From Balaenoptera acutorostrata (Eukaryota > Chordata > Mammalia > Artiodactyla > Balaenopteridae), in the NCBI RefSeq assembly GCF_949987535.1, contig NC_080071.1:27240236-27304235 (forward strand): DNA of 64,000 bases, read 5' to 3'. This document shows, piece by piece, positions 49,305 to 62,330 of this stretch (its first letter is position 1; each line of letters begins with the position of its first letter). Under the pieces are notes generated by a model. The model saw nothing but the letters and a program-made list of their open reading frames with translations, was not told the DNA's origin and ran no database searches. The position numbers and the translations under genes were made by a program.

Positions 49305-50372
49305 GTGGATCGAATGTCTTTCCCATGTGGCTGCACTAAAGAAGGATGTAGTAACACAGCAGGTAGAATTGAATTTAATCCTATCCGTGTCCGGACTCAC
49401 TTTTTGCACACAATAATGAAACTTGAACTGGAGAAAAACCGAGAGCAGCAAATCCCCACGCTGAACGGCTGCCACGGGGAGATAAGTGCCCACAGTAGCT
49501 CCATGGGCCCTGTGGCTCACTCGGTCGAATATTCCCTCGCAGACAATTTCGAGATTGAAACGGAACCCCAGGCTGCAGTGCTGCACCTGCAGTCGGCGGA
49601 GGAATTAGATTGCCCAGGAGAGGAGGAGGAGGAGGACGAGGAGGAGGACGGCAGCAGCTTCTGCAGCGGCGTCACGGACTCCAGCACACAGAGCTTGGCC
49701 CCCAGCGAGTCAGATGAGGAGGAGGAGGAGGAGGAAGAGGAGGAGGAGGAGGAGGAAGAGGAGGAGGACGACGAGAAAGCGGACAGTTTCGTGGAAGGTT
49801 TGGGTCCCCATGCCGAAGGGGGGGTCCCTCTTCCTTCCGTCCTTTGTTATTCCGACGGCACCGCCGTTCACGAAAGCCACGCGAAGAACGCTCCCTTTTA
49901 TGCCAACTCTTCAACCCTCTATTACCAAATAGACAGCCACATTCCAGGAACTCCCAGCCAGATCTCCGAGAACTATTCGGAAAGAGAGACTGTCAAAAGC
50001 GGTACCCTCTCGCTGGTGCCTTACACCATGACCCCGGAGCAATTCGTAGACTATGCCCGACAAGCGGAAGAGGCCTACGGCGCCTCCCACTACCCAGCTG
50101 CCAACCCCTCTGTCATCGTGTGCTGCTCCTCTTCGGAAAATGACAGCGGTGTGCCCTGCAATAGCTTATATCCCGAACACAGATCCAATCATCCTCAAGT
50201 GGAATTTCACTCATACTTGAAAGGCCCCTCCCAGGAAGGGTTTGGCTCTACACTGAATGGGGACAGTCACATTTCAGAGCATCCTGCTGAAGATTCTTTG
50301 AGCCTTGCAGAAAAGAGCAGATTGCACGAAGAGTGCATCAAATCGCCCGTGGTGGAGACTGTCCCTGTTTAG
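49305..50372 (+). CDS. CSRNP3: CSRNP3 last coding exon (end of Cys-rich domain, poly-Glu tract, C-terminal domain, stop)
   Basis: Terminal coding exon, 355 codons plus a TAG stop at 50370-50372. The acceptor is CTTCCCTCCAAG ending at 49304, in phase 0 with the previous exon. It starts [20 protein letters not shown], adding three cysteines that complete a ten-Cys cluster. It continues through a conserved block ([20 protein letters not shown]), a serine-containing linker, two acidic runs (an E/D stretch around 49617-49648 and about 17 consecutive Glu at 49716-49766), and a C-terminal region with [20 protein letters not shown] and a final [10 protein letters not shown]. The open frame extends upstream to 49176, but the part before 49305 is intron. 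CSRNP proteins bind AGAGTG-type sites and activate transcription (family knowledge). The frame is intact, with no sign of pseudogenisation. Confidence 0.97.
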   Translation: MDRMSFPCGCTKEGCSNTAGRIEFNPIRVRTHFLHTIMKLELEKNREQQIPTLNGCHGEISAHSSSMGPVAHSVEYSLADNFEIETEPQAAVLHLQSAEELDCPGEEEEEDEEEDGSSFCSGVTDSSTQSLAPSESDEEEEEEEEEEEEEEEEEDDEKADSFVEGLGPHAEGGVPLPSVLCYSDGTAVHESHAKNAPFYANSSTLYYQIDSHIPGTPSQISENYSERETVKSGTLSLVPYTMTPEQFVDYARQAEEAYGASHYPAANPSVIVCCSSSENDSGVPCNSLYPEHRSNHPQVEFHSYLKGPSQEGFGSTLNGDSHISEHPAEDSLSLAEKSRLHEECIKSPVVETVPV

Positions 50373-52970
50373 TAGCTTAAGTTATTCTTGGACCAACTCT
50401 TCTCCTATTTAAAGCACTGTATTTAATTGGATTTGCTGGGCTCATCGTGGTTTCAGCTGAGGACCAAGGAAACTTGGACCGTGGTGAATCTTCCAGACTG
50501 TATTTTGTTTTCTCCCTTCTAGCTACGTGACTGTGCCGTGGCACAAATGCAGTCTCTATGAGGATTTTAAACGATTTCAGACTGTTTTGATAGAAAATGC
50601 TAATTTTAAAAAAGCATATCTCACAGTTGCCTACCTGTTAAACTGTGTGAAACCTGCCAAGCTGTGTAGATCAGAGCTCCAAGTTTTGGATTATCGGGCC
50701 TGTGCAAGATTGTTAACTAAGACTGGGAAATAATAAGATTTAGAGTCCTAATTTTCGATATATCTGAAGATGATGGTGACTTTTTAATGTAAAAGTAATT
50801 ATTGTAAGAAAAAGATTTAATCGTTCCATGCGTATTTTATTTATGGTAGTTAGAAGTCATGTTTTGATGAAAACGAACAGCAGCATGTTCTTTTAAACTG
50901 AAGACACATAGTTAGTATCACCGAGCATGCCCACATGGATTGCCTCTGGAATCCATTCACATTTTTATGATCGTGTCTGATCAAATTTGCAAATACTTTC
51001 TTAAGGGTGAGATAGGCCTATTTTTGCTATTTTGGACAAATAAATGAGTCTATATGTGCAGGTCCTTACACAGTTTTCTCTAAAGTTAACAGTTAGGACA
51101 ATCCTCTGGTGAGGGTCTAGTTCATTGCCCTCCCTCAGTTGACTCCAGAGATGGAGGTAGAAGGAATTGCCTTTCTTTTTTAAACAGCATCATCTTGGTT
51201 CTTAGCTTGGACAGCACCTTCAAACTCTACTCCCCCTGCATCAAAATGCACTTTAGTGCCCCTTCATGGTACCTTGTGAGGGGTGGGGACTAAGAACTCT
51301 TTGAGATGAAAAATTTAAAAAAACATTTTTTATCTGTAACTATTATAAGGTTCATATAATTAAATAGAGGAATCACCCAATGATACTTTATGAAGGAAAA
51401 ATGACCTGTTTTCCTTCACCACTCTCAAGACCTAACTCGGTAAAAGCAGAGGAGGCTGAGAAAACACGGAAGAGACAGAACCTCAGCAACCAGCCTTTTT
51501 CTACAGCGTGATCAATCCATCTCTACACAATGAGCGTATAATGAAATTTCCATTTAGCGACTAGCTGATTGAAGGGGGGGCCTCTACCCAAATACTCAAA
51601 CTAGGCCTTACTTTTCTGAAGCATTTTGATTTCTCTTGCCTGGGACAATTAGCAGAACAGTCCAGAACGCATTGAATACTTTCTAATTACCTCATGTTCT
51701 CTTATTAAAGGGGACAGATAGAAATAAAACATGCACTCCCCACCTTTAGATTATCTGCGCTTGGTTCGTCGGAGGACTTCTAAGATCCCGTTTTCCTGGA
51801 AATTAATTTAGGTAACTAAATAGTGTGTTCTACTTTTTTTTTTTTTTTTCCAATGCAATATGACTATGCTAAATCTGTTTCCTATTTTTGACCTTCTATT
51901 ATATCATTTCACATTTTATGCCTCTTTGAAATGTGGACATGCCTTGCTATTCAGTGACTGCATCGCTACTTATTTTTTTTGTCTTTTAGACTCGGATATT
52001 TGGAAATATGGATATAAATATATTGTAGATCTGAAGTCCTTAAAGAATACTATTTTATTTCGTTGGACTTAAAAAATGTTTGATCTAGAGAAAGTCCTCC
52101 AATGGAAAAGTTTCTACTAAGACTTGATTCGGGGAAAACATGTTTACTTGGCAGCTCTTCCACTGTGCAGTTGGTTCCTGCCCCTACTCTACCCCACCAC
52201 TGGACCAAACTAGAACCATTAGTATTAACAGTACAGCAGCTTTGGGTTGGTCCTTATGGAGGTAGCAGTAATGAGGGCAGGGATGTTCCTTTTGAATGAC
52301 AAGCCCTTTGGGCTAATCAGATTGGGGTTTTGCTCAAATCTTGATAGTATATCCCATGTTGTCTACAAAGTTACAGTTTTTAGTGCTCGATCTCCAAATT
52401 TTCCCCCCTACTATATAATTGAAAGAGCACAGGCCCAAAGAGAAAATGACAAGAGGCTATCGTTCCTTCATTTGAGCACGTGAAAGAATCATGTGTGCCA
52501 TATTGGCTGGGCCATTAACAAGCCTTTGAAGCAGCTACATGTGAAGTATTCAGCTTATTCTTGGAACACAGTGTGGCAGAGTGGGGCAGAGGTGACTCTG
52601 GCTGGGCAGAGTGGAAGGGTAGAATGCCAGTCCAGATTCTGAAACGATAGATATTTAATTTAGTTCAGCTTTATTTTCACAAGAAGGTTGACACCTACTT
52701 GTTTATGTTTGGTTGGGTCTCTGTTTTGTAGCTTCATTTCCAAAAAAGACGTTTAACCTAGAAACAGGCAAACAAACAAACAAAAACAGAGCTTTTGCCC
52801 CTATCTGTCCAACTGGGGTGGAAAGTCACTGCTACACAGAAGGATTAACCTTCCAGCCACAACAGCTTCTATTCCAAATGTTCATATACATAACCTAACC
52901 CCTAAACAGCTCCCACAAACTACACACACAGATTACCTATTCAATCACCCCGGGACGTCGCACATGCATG

Positions 52971-53016
52971 CACACACACACACACACACACACACACGTA
53001 CACACACACACACACA
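52971..53016. repeat. Interrupted (CA)n microsatellite in the 3' UTR
   Basis: CA repeats broken once by GTA, inside the inferred 3' UTR. Confidence 0.95.
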
Positions 53017-56000
53017 TAGTAGGTGTATACCACACATCGGAGAATGACAGATTTTAGGCAATGGCCAGTAATGAGTACTGAATTTTTCCCACCCTAGCAT
53101 CTGGTTGGGTTTTATGATCTAAAAATGTGGTTTAAAAATAAAGATAATTTTTAAAGCTATAGTTTAAAAATATTGGTTCAAAGTTGCAAATAATACTAAT
53201 GAGAGAATCATTTCATTGTTACTTCCTTTCCCAGAAAAGCTGAGAGAGCAGTATGTGCCAGTGGACTTTTTTTTTTCCATTAATAGACCTTCTATTCAAC
53301 AAAAAATGCCCACATGCCAGGAAAGCGCTACAGTTTTTCTAAGCTTTTTAAAATGAGGATCAAGCTGGATGCAGCCAGTGGATTCTTCAGATCTTTATAC
53401 CAAGACACAGTAACCTGACCTGCAGCTGTTGTATTGCCCCCGTAGTATAGCTAACCAAATCATAGTCCTTTTTGACACACAGCTTTTTAGTCATTCACTG
53501 TCAATGGCAAAGCTTCGTGCTTTGGTCCCTGTTGTTTTAGCACCAGCCCTCTACCTTTTATTAGGGCTTAATTCCCAGTTTATAATCCAGGCCAAATTGA
53601 TTTGCAAGTCAAGTGGCTGGAGCAGCTTGCATTTCCTTTGTCATTCTAGGTTTCCTCTGGGAGAAAGAAGTCAATGAAAGAGATTTACTTAAGTTTTTCC
53701 CATTTCTTGATCATTGATTATAAAGACATTAGTAAAAATCCATTTGTCTCATGTCTTTTGGTTAATTGAAGAATATGGTTACTTTCTGAAAGCCAGTCTT
53801 TTCTTTGTGATGAAACTATATTTTTCCCAGAGTGCCAATCACATATAAAATGTGAAATTAATACTTACTAATTAAATTTTATTATTAAAATCTTCACAAT
53901 CATATATGGCCCAGCAATACCTCCCCCAATAAAAGCTGAATTACAGAAACACTGGTTGCAAATTAATCAAGAAAAAAGAAGATTATAAGTGTTTTTGTGC
54001 TCTTTAAATTTTTATACTCCAACAGATGACTTCTAGGCAAAATTCTGGTTTAGTTATCATTAAACAGGAAAATATATGATTTATTTTCTATTAACTTATA
54101 TATCACTGATTCTTTGTTTAAACTTCTGAGATTGTTGTACAAGTTAAAATCCTTTGGTCTTGATATTTAGAATGTATTAATTCTTTCTTTTAACAAATAT
54201 TTATCGAACACCTACTATGTTAGAGGAACTGTCCCAGGTGGTTAAAAAAGAGGGGGGAAAACACCACAAATTCTAAGGGATTATGATAATGATGAAAAAT
54301 GGAATGAAATAATCAAGCCCCATTCTAATCCTTTTAATCTGTGATTTTATAAAGTGACATTAGAAATAATGACATCAATTCTTGTCTAATTACATTCAAA
54401 CTGCGACTAAAGAGATAACTTCTTTTGCCTAAATTAATGGAACTCACTGGATCCTCCTTCTTCCCTCTCTCCCCATCTGAAATTTATGAATTAAATCTGG
54501 ACTCAGCTAGAAGAACTGTAATCCAATGAAAAAGAGATTGTCAGATAATTGCTCCTTCCCTGTTAGACCTATGTAAGTGATGCTAAATTTATACCAACAA
54601 ACTCCTACCCGACAGTTTCAAAGGCAGGTTGACTCACACATAACCCAGGAAACATTTCAGGAAACCTTTGAAACAACAATGTAGAACACCATCACTCTTA
54701 CTTCTATTTATAAACAGCCTATCGAAATAGCTAAGCCTGAGTTCCTGGTTCCAAAGGCATTGCCTTGCAGCTTGCAGAAAACAGATTGGTCATTCAGCGC
54801 CCTCACTTTTAGCCAGGGATACAAACCATTGAATTAGCAGGTAGAAAATTGACATCCTCAGAAGTTGAGACAGACTTTTTAAAAGGTTCCATGAGCCTTC
54901 CATTTCTCCAAATACAGACTTAATCTTTCTCTTTAAAATGGTATCTGCTCCTTGTCTCCAAGACAGTTTAGAGTATATTATTGTAGTCAGTGTATGAAAT
55001 ACCAACCTTAAATGGGAAGTACCTTCATGTTTTCTTAGGCAAGACTTAACTGTAATTCAAAACCGGAACAAATCTATGTATTCTTACCACAACCAACACC
55101 AAAAGCTCAAAGCCTTGATCACTCTTAGTTCTAACACAAATTTGCAACTACTGATTACATTATTCTTTCTGAGATCTGCTAACTTGAGTGACTTAAATGC
55201 CTAAGCCAAATGCCACAGCTTTGCACAGACAGCGCAACTCATCAGATGTTTTCTGTAGCATTAAAGAATGTAATTGACAATTTAACTGAATATCAGCAAT
55301 TTGAAAACTCACTACAATTATAGACGTGTCGGGGGGTTGAGGATGGAATATAAGCTTAATAAGTGGTGGTGTCTCCTAGGAACCATAAGGTTTCAACAAA
55401 CTAGAATTTTATTATACTGGAAAGACTAGATTCATAAATGGCAGCCCAAAACCTAGAAGGGTCAATTACAATGTGGACACTCACAGCCCAGTTGGTCTTC
55501 ACATCTGTGACCTACTATCCCCATCAATTTCACCTTCCGATCTAAAGATCATTTGATGCTTTAAGAAAATAAAAACACAGAGCTCCAGCATGCTAAAGAA
55601 ACTATTTTAAAGATTTAAACACATTTTATATTAAAAAGACTGATAGACTCTCGTCAAAAGTAATGAATATGGAAATAAAAGAGCTCTTTAATATTTTACC
55701 TGCCAAATCTGTATATTCAATATGACTGTTTAAAACAGTCACTTCTAAGTTTTATTTCAACTCCTCTCATAGAAAGGGGAGCATGAGGTTCCCCTCCCCC
55801 TTTCTAACCAATGCAAGTGTTTTGGTTTTTTTCTTTCTTATCAGAAATTCAAATTCAAAAGCTTGATATGACCTGGGTTTTACCTGGTGAGCAGTCCTGG
55901 TGTTAGTCTGTGTGCTGTCTGGATAGTCAGTGTAATGATGCCTTGATTTCCGTATCCTGACAGTGGTGATTCAGACAGAATGTTGGGAAGCAGGAAGGTC

Positions 56001-56851
56001 TAGACAACCAGATTCAAAGCCTAAACCAGTTCGTCTTTTATATGCAATTTTTGTAATCTAACGTATAGCCTGGGATTTTAGTAAATACAGGTACTTGTTA
56101 CATTCATGGAAAATGAATCTCAAAGATTTAAGTCAGGTTGTTGACTACTTTCTTTCACTTGTGATAAATATACCACTATACAGGGTAATTGTTTTCACTT
56201 GATACTCTACACTTGCTTATAATTCAAGAAAAGCCAACTCTGGTGTGTCATCTTATTTCATCTCATAAAAGTTTCTGGCAGAAGTGAAGTTTCAAAAGAG
56301 TATGATAGAATGTATTTTGGACAATATTTGTATTCAACATGCTAATGGTGGCATTCCTTTGCATTTCTTGTTACCATGGTGATAGTCAAGTCAGTTCAAT
56401 GACTCTCATTTTAGTGACATGTGTGAGGCCACTTAAATATTTTTAAGATAATGTATATTGATTAGAAGCATTTAGGAAAAGACAAATTTATGGTAGAAAT
56501 TAGCCTTGCCTTTGTCTAAGTTAATTTATGTGACCTTGTTTGAATGGTTTTAGTTGCAATTTTGGAATACTTCTTTGCTAGGTATTCCTCTCCTTTCTCT
56601 TGTGGCTTTCTCCCAATATTTTTATCTGGCTTAGCAGTATCTTAAAAGTTATTTATTAATGAGTATTAGGAAGGAAATTGATTTAGAAAATATCTCTTTA
56701 AAAATTGTCTAGGAGCGTCTATCACCAGAGATCTTCATCAAGCCCTCCTGCCACACTGGGTAAGACCCAAAACGACCTTGTCAGGGATGTGGCCTCCTAA
56801 TATGGTTTTGCTGTTGTCTCTAAATAGGGAACCTATAAAAAATACGGTTGA

Positions 56852-57205
56852 GGGGCTTCCCTGGTGGCGCAGTGGTTAAGAATCCGCCTGCCAATGCCAG
56901 GGACACGGGTTCAAGCCCTGGTCTGGGAAGATCCCACATGGCGCGGAGCAACTAAGCCCGTGCACCACAACTACTGAGCCTGCACTCTAGAGCCCGTGAG
57001 CCACAACTACTGAGCCCACGTGCCACAACTACTGAAGCCCACACGCCTAGAGCCTGTGCTCCGCAACAAGAGAAGCCACCGCAGTGAGAAGCCCGCGCAC
57101 CACAATGAAGAGTGGCCCCCGCTGGCTGCAACTAGAGAAAGCCCGCGTGCAGCAACGAACACCCAACGCAGCCAAAAATAAACAAATAAATTTATTAAAA
57201 AAAAA
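56852..57205 (+). mobile_element. CHR-type SINE, complete, inside the inferred CSRNP3 3' UTR
   Basis: Sense-orientation full copy: head GGGGCTTCCCTGGTGGCGCA, RNA polymerase III A box TGGCGCAGTGG at 56865-56875 and B box GGTTCAAGCCC at 56908-56918, both good matches to tRNA promoter boxes. A body of ACAACTACTGAGCC-type repeats follows, then an A-rich tail. Flanks AATACGGTTGA and AATATAAGGTTGA look like a target-site duplication. It lies in the host 3' UTR on the same strand, so it would be part of the mRNA. Confidence 0.95.
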
Positions 57206-60200
57206 TATAAGGTTGAAATTTCTAACTTTGTAGCATAATTTATCCAATTTTGTTTTGCTTTTCCTTTTTATGTTGGCCACCAAACTTTCCTCCTTAGCCA
57301 TATATAAAGTGCCCATCTTTTAAAAAAAATTCAAAGATCTATATACCATTTTGAGATGATACTTAAATATGAAAGAGAAAGAAGAAATAAAATAAAATCC
57401 AAATCTGAATTCTCCTAAAGAGGAAAAATCTAAATACTTAAACCTAGAAAATAAATTGCCTGGGATTAGTTGGTTTTATTTTTAATTTAGTGTTGATCCT
57501 TGGATGGTTTAATGATACCCAACTTATATCTGAATATAATTGATTTTAAATTTTAGTAGTTGGCAAAGTCATTTCCTTTGTACCATAATCAAATAGGGTC
57601 CACTGCCAAAGGTTACTGTCTGAATCTTGATTCATTAGGCACTAGTCATGCCAAACGGGTATCTCAGAATAGTTTCATCTTTTCAAAGATACTCACAATG
57701 GCCAACTGTGTGTGAATAATGGAAAGTTTGAGATTCTTCTGTATTCTTCAAATTTTATAGCCCTGAGACTAGAAGAGATCTCCAGAGGTCATCTGGCTCA
57801 TCCATCTACCTCCAGGGAGGACAGTCACTCAGGCATGCTCTACAGGATAGATACCCATCTATTCTTAACATCTCTAGGGAAGGCAGTTTCCTTGGCAACA
57901 CAATTCAGTCCTCCTAGGTTTTTCTCACAGTACGAAAATATCTTGGCCAGTCTTTGTGAGTTAGGCACCTGGCAACAGTTGTGGTGATTTGGGCCATTGT
58001 ACTGGGAGACTCGGAAAGTTAGGTTTCCCCTACCTTTGATGTTTGTTACATTTGATGATTCCATAAGTCTCCTAAGAAATCAGAGTTTTAAAAATAAAGA
58101 TGTGGGTATTGGGACAGTGTTCAGTAACGTGACCTGCTCTCAACGAATATGGCTGTAGTTTTTGTTTGTTCGTTTTTATTTTCTCTTTTGTTTTACCATT
58201 GTTGTGACGTCAGGGAAAGTGACTGTTTCAGATCCCCGGTGACAGACATCAGCACTAGGATCAAGTGACTCCACTTTTTAACTGTTCAGTTTTCTGAGAA
58301 GTTACAATTACAAAAAGTGATCATTTCCTACCTGCTTGCTTCTAAATAAGTACCTTCTTATTCATCTTTCTATACCCTAAAAATGACAAATGAGAATCTC
58401 AAGTTTTTCCACTTTTTCTGGGGAGGTGACTGGTTGTGGAGAGTCTGGTGTGGAATGAAACGACTCCAGAGAATTACTCAGCTACCATTTGATCCCAGCC
58501 TTTGTCCCCATGTTGTTAAAACAGTGGCTGCTTGCCTTCTCAGGGATCAGCAAAATGATTTAAAAATTTGTCATCTTGACAAGGCCTGAAAACGAAAGGA
58601 AGCCAGGAGGGTGGTGATTTTTTCCTGATTACATCACTTGACCCAAGCATCCACTGCAGAGAGCTTCTTCTGTTTGTTCAGAGTTGCCTCCAACTCAGAG
58701 TCAGAACTAACCGGAAAATGAAGAACGCCCTCAAAAATCGATGTTTCCTTTCTCCATGGGATTTTTTCCAATCTAGGTACAGCTGCTTATGTCCCCCAAC
58801 TCAGATGCTCTTGTGAAATGACAGCCACTTCAGTGCGTGGTTGCTCCCCACAAATAGCATTAGGGGAAATAACCTTTTTTGCTTAAAAAAAAAAAGCTAT
58901 AGAATGCTTATGTAAAGAATGTTGAATCATTTGGCCCATGTTTTAATTGACTCTAGACACCTCTTTGGAAATAAGTCCGAGGCGTAGTTTGTGAAACATG
59001 TTTCAAAAGTGTTTGATGTAAAATAAACGCTAGACATTTACAGTACAGAAATAGTTAAAAAAAAAAAAAAAAAAAAACCTGTAGATTACAACTCCGTTCC
59101 TGAGAACCTCAGCCTTTATTGTGTCTTAGTAAAGTTGATCTGCTTTCATTTTAGTTTATTGCATTTCTGGTGTAATAGCCTCTTAAGATAGAACTATTAA
59201 TACATATGTACTGGTTAATGCTTGTTAATGCAGAAAATGGCACTTTGTTATTTCAATGTGTTTCCCTCAATGTCACAGGGTATAACAATTTGATAGGAAA
59301 AGGTCATTTGACATTGGTCAAAAATGCATTCTCCCCATTTAAAATGTATATGTATAATTGGTTGCATAGACAAATGTCACCTTTTGCAGTATCTTTATCT
59401 CGATCATAGTCTTAGACATCAACTGTGTGCCCACTTTCCAGCTGCCATAGAAATTTGGTACATTTGCAAATTCTGGTGAAATCTGGTGAGCTGAATGTAA
59501 TGGTAGATCAAATGATCCAAAGTACTTGGGTGTTATCTTTCAGTCTCCATTGAACCATTCGGACACTGGGAATGGTTTTTACACAAGGGAAGTCTTTTGA
59601 GAGTATTTGTGGGGGGGTTTTGTTTTGTTTTGTGTCTTTTGGATTTCGCTGGCCAAAAAAAAAGTAATCTAAAACCAGTGAAATCAATCCACCGTAACAT
59701 TTTCAACATTGTGATTGGTTTTACCTTTTAGTTGATTCCTATTATGAGTTTTACTCAATTTCAACAGTATTTCAATAGATATTTTATTACTGTTATGTTC
59801 AATCTAATCATTTAGAAAGGTTGAAAGGGAAGAAAATCAAACTACAATTCATACATACCTTCACTTTACACTAAGTTGTCATGTTGTATGTCACGTAGTT
59901 TCTAGATTGATTTCTCTTGTGTATAAGTTACAACATCAAAGATGCCAAAGGGTATATAAAATAAGCTACAATAATATTCAACAGAACTTAACCTGGACCT
60001 TATGTTGTAATAATTTATTCATATTAGCTGTAGTCTTCTGTATTTATATTTTCAGTATTTATTATGAATGACATGGAAATTCGTGTATTTATTGTGGCTT
60101 TTTATTGCAGTGTGTATATATATATATCTATTACAAATAAGCATTTTTAAGTCTGATCCTTAAGTTTCTTTTATTAGTGGCACTTGTATTATGCTGTACT

Positions 60201-60481
60201 TTTTATTATATATTGTACAATATCTTGTCCATTTGTTTGCAGCAGAGTAAAACCGGTTTCTAAGTTGTATCTACTGTTGCATTTTTGTTGCATTTTGTGT
60301 AAATCCTTTGTTTTTACCTTCTGAGCCATCACACACACACGAGAATACCTCCCTCCCCTGGTGCAAAAGATACATTCCTGAAAAGTTGTGTGTGAAGCCA
60401 GTTCCTGTGAAATGGCTCATTACCTTATCATCTCAAAGATGTGCTAACTTTATTATGATTGATCTCTAAGTGGAGATGCTT

Positions 60482-60487
60482 AATAAA
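60482..60487 (+). promoter_or_regulatory. CSRNP3: Candidate distal polyadenylation signal of CSRNP3
   Basis: AATAAA hexamer in the context GCTTAATAAAATTTTT. It is the last such signal before a region of recognisable L2 repeats (from about 60925), so it is the best candidate for the end of the long 3' UTR. A Pumilio-like TGTACAATA motif lies about 270 nt upstream. The cleavage site itself cannot be read from the sequence. Confidence 0.45.
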
Positions 60488-60924
60488 ATTTTTCCTCAAC
60501 TCTTCAACCTGTCATCAAGTAATGACATGTAAACAAATATGAGGGCCAGAGAGGAACATCCTATCCCAAGGAAACTGGGGAGGATATTTTTACCAAGACA
60601 AATCCAATCTTTTGCAAGTAGTATCCTGCAATTCACCTGTTTAGTAGTATTTGTGTCTTGCTTTGCTTAAAGCAGAATCTGTGTGATTTGGGGTTTAGAA
60701 TATATATGTACACATAAGTACATATATATGCCTATCTATTTGATAATGCTGACTTACGGTAACCAAACTTCTTTTTATTGGCAGTAGAATGAAGAGAAAA
60801 GAAAATGGATCCTTCCTAATCTCCTACTATGTGCAGGTCCCTGTCTTCAAACAACTTGTTTTTCTTACATCGAGACACTGGTCTATATTTTTGAAAGTTA
60901 AATAATAATATGTGATTGTGTGAT

Positions 60925-61480
60925 CATCCCCAAAGGCAAATTTGATCGTGTTGCTCACTTAAAAAATCTTCTGTACTCTTCCTTCCTCATTGCCAACAAG
61001 ACAAAACCCAAACTCTTTGGAATGCCCCCACGAGATCACCTAAGATCTGGGTACAGCACACCTCTCCAGCCACTTTGCTCATCAGGCTCTCTCTTTGCTT
61101 CCCTTGCCCACGGACAGACCGCTTAGACTTTGCCTACTACCCTATTTTTTCTCTGCCTCCCTTTTTGCCCAGAGTATACACCCCACACCCCATCCTGACA
61201 GCACAATTATAATGACTTCTTATTTTTCAAGAGAAAACTCAAATGCCCCTTCCTTTATGTTGCCTTTCTGATTTTCCTGAAGATTGATTACCTGCTCTTT
61301 TATGCCTAGTGCAGACGTTCATTAGCGCCCCTCCCTTCAAGTCTCACTGCACTTATTTAGGTACCTAATCCCTCTACAAGACTCCCTGAGAACAGAAAAT
61401 GTGTCTTCTTACTCATCATGTCCTTGGCATCCAGCTTAGCGCCCAGAACATAGTAGATGCTTAAAGTATGTTTACTGACG
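60925..61480 (+). repeat. L2 LINE remnant downstream of CSRNP3
   Basis: Reads AATTTGATCGTGTTGCTCAC, CATTGCCAACAAGACAAAACCC, CCTCTCCAGCCACTTTGCTC, then CACTGCACTTATTTAGGTACC and GCGCCCAGAACATAGTAGATGC, matching L2 ORF end and 3' UTR in order. It marks where the inferred 3' UTR has ended. Confidence 0.75.
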
Positions 61481-61739
61481 TGTGTGCAATACAAAACTGA
61501 ATGGTGCATTTGTAGGAGTTCAGATGAGGGAAGGATGGGTGGCTGAAAGTGTGGAGACGGTGTCAGATTCAGGAGGAGGAAGAAATTCAGCTGGTAGGGG
61601 ACATTCTAGATTCCACGTTGTGGAACAGCTTGAGGAAGGGCTGAGTCAGGACCAAATCACCCACTTCTGTGTAGGGTAGAAGGACGTTGCTAAGAGCAGA
61701 TGATTTACACTCAGGAACAAATGAGCATCAGATGAGGAA

Positions 61740-62330
61740 AATCGATTCAGATATTGCAAAGCTCTGAAGACCAGTCTGGAGAGTCTGACTTGTATCCTTA
61801 GGGAAACAGGGAAATCTTGAAGGGATTAGAAGAGGAACTTCAACCAAATAAGAGTGATGTTTAGCAGAGTGGAATCAGTGTGGTTGCAGGACACAGACAA
61901 TTTGGGAAGATGGGAACACCAGAGTACAAATCGTCCTTGTAGCTATTGCAGTCATTACTCATTCAGAAAATCATTATCAAGGACCTACTCTATTTAGGAC
62001 ACTTTGCTAGATTACAAGGGGGCAGCGCTGAGCAAGACAGGCAGATCCCCTCCAGACAAGCAAAGATAGGGGTCCTGATGATGATGACAAAGAAAACGTT
62101 GGTTATTTGAAAGCCTACTTAGGTGTGAGAGATTAAGAGCAGCAAAAAGATGATGAGCTTAAAATACGACGGGTGGAGTACAGGGAAGGACTTAAGAGAA
62201 TGGATATATCGTTAACAGAAATGACGATGTTACAAGGAGGAAGAGGTGTGTTCATTTTGGACATTGAATTGTGGCTGGAATACTCGGTGAACATACCAAA
62301 TGGACAGAAGGAAATATGAATCTAGAGCTT
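61740..62330. repeat. L2-class ancient repeat remnant
   Basis: Contains GCAAAGCTCTGAAGACCAG, GAAATCTTGAAGGGATTAGAAG, TCATTCAGAAAATCATTATCAAGG and ACTTTGCTAGATTACAAGGGGG. It resembles the ancient repeat at 32345-33370. Confidence 0.5.

Larger units (their letters stand above)
50373..60505 (+). other. CSRNP3: Inferred CSRNP3 3' UTR
   Basis: The roughly 10 kb after the stop codon is AT-rich and poor in old repeats compared with the introns. It has several possible polyadenylation hexamers (AATAAA near 51039, 51722, 53137, 58091, 59022 and 60482) and no reading frame with splice context. I infer one long terminal exon ending near 60500, with possible earlier alternative ends. A CHR SINE lies inside it at 56852-57205 and a CA microsatellite at about 52971-53016. 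The extent is inference; no transcript evidence is available here. Confidence 0.6.

Noticed and set aside
49672..50143. Proline-rich and Arg-rich frames overlapping the last CSRNP3 exon
   Set aside because: Other-frame shadows of the GAG repeat and CSRNP3 coding sequence.
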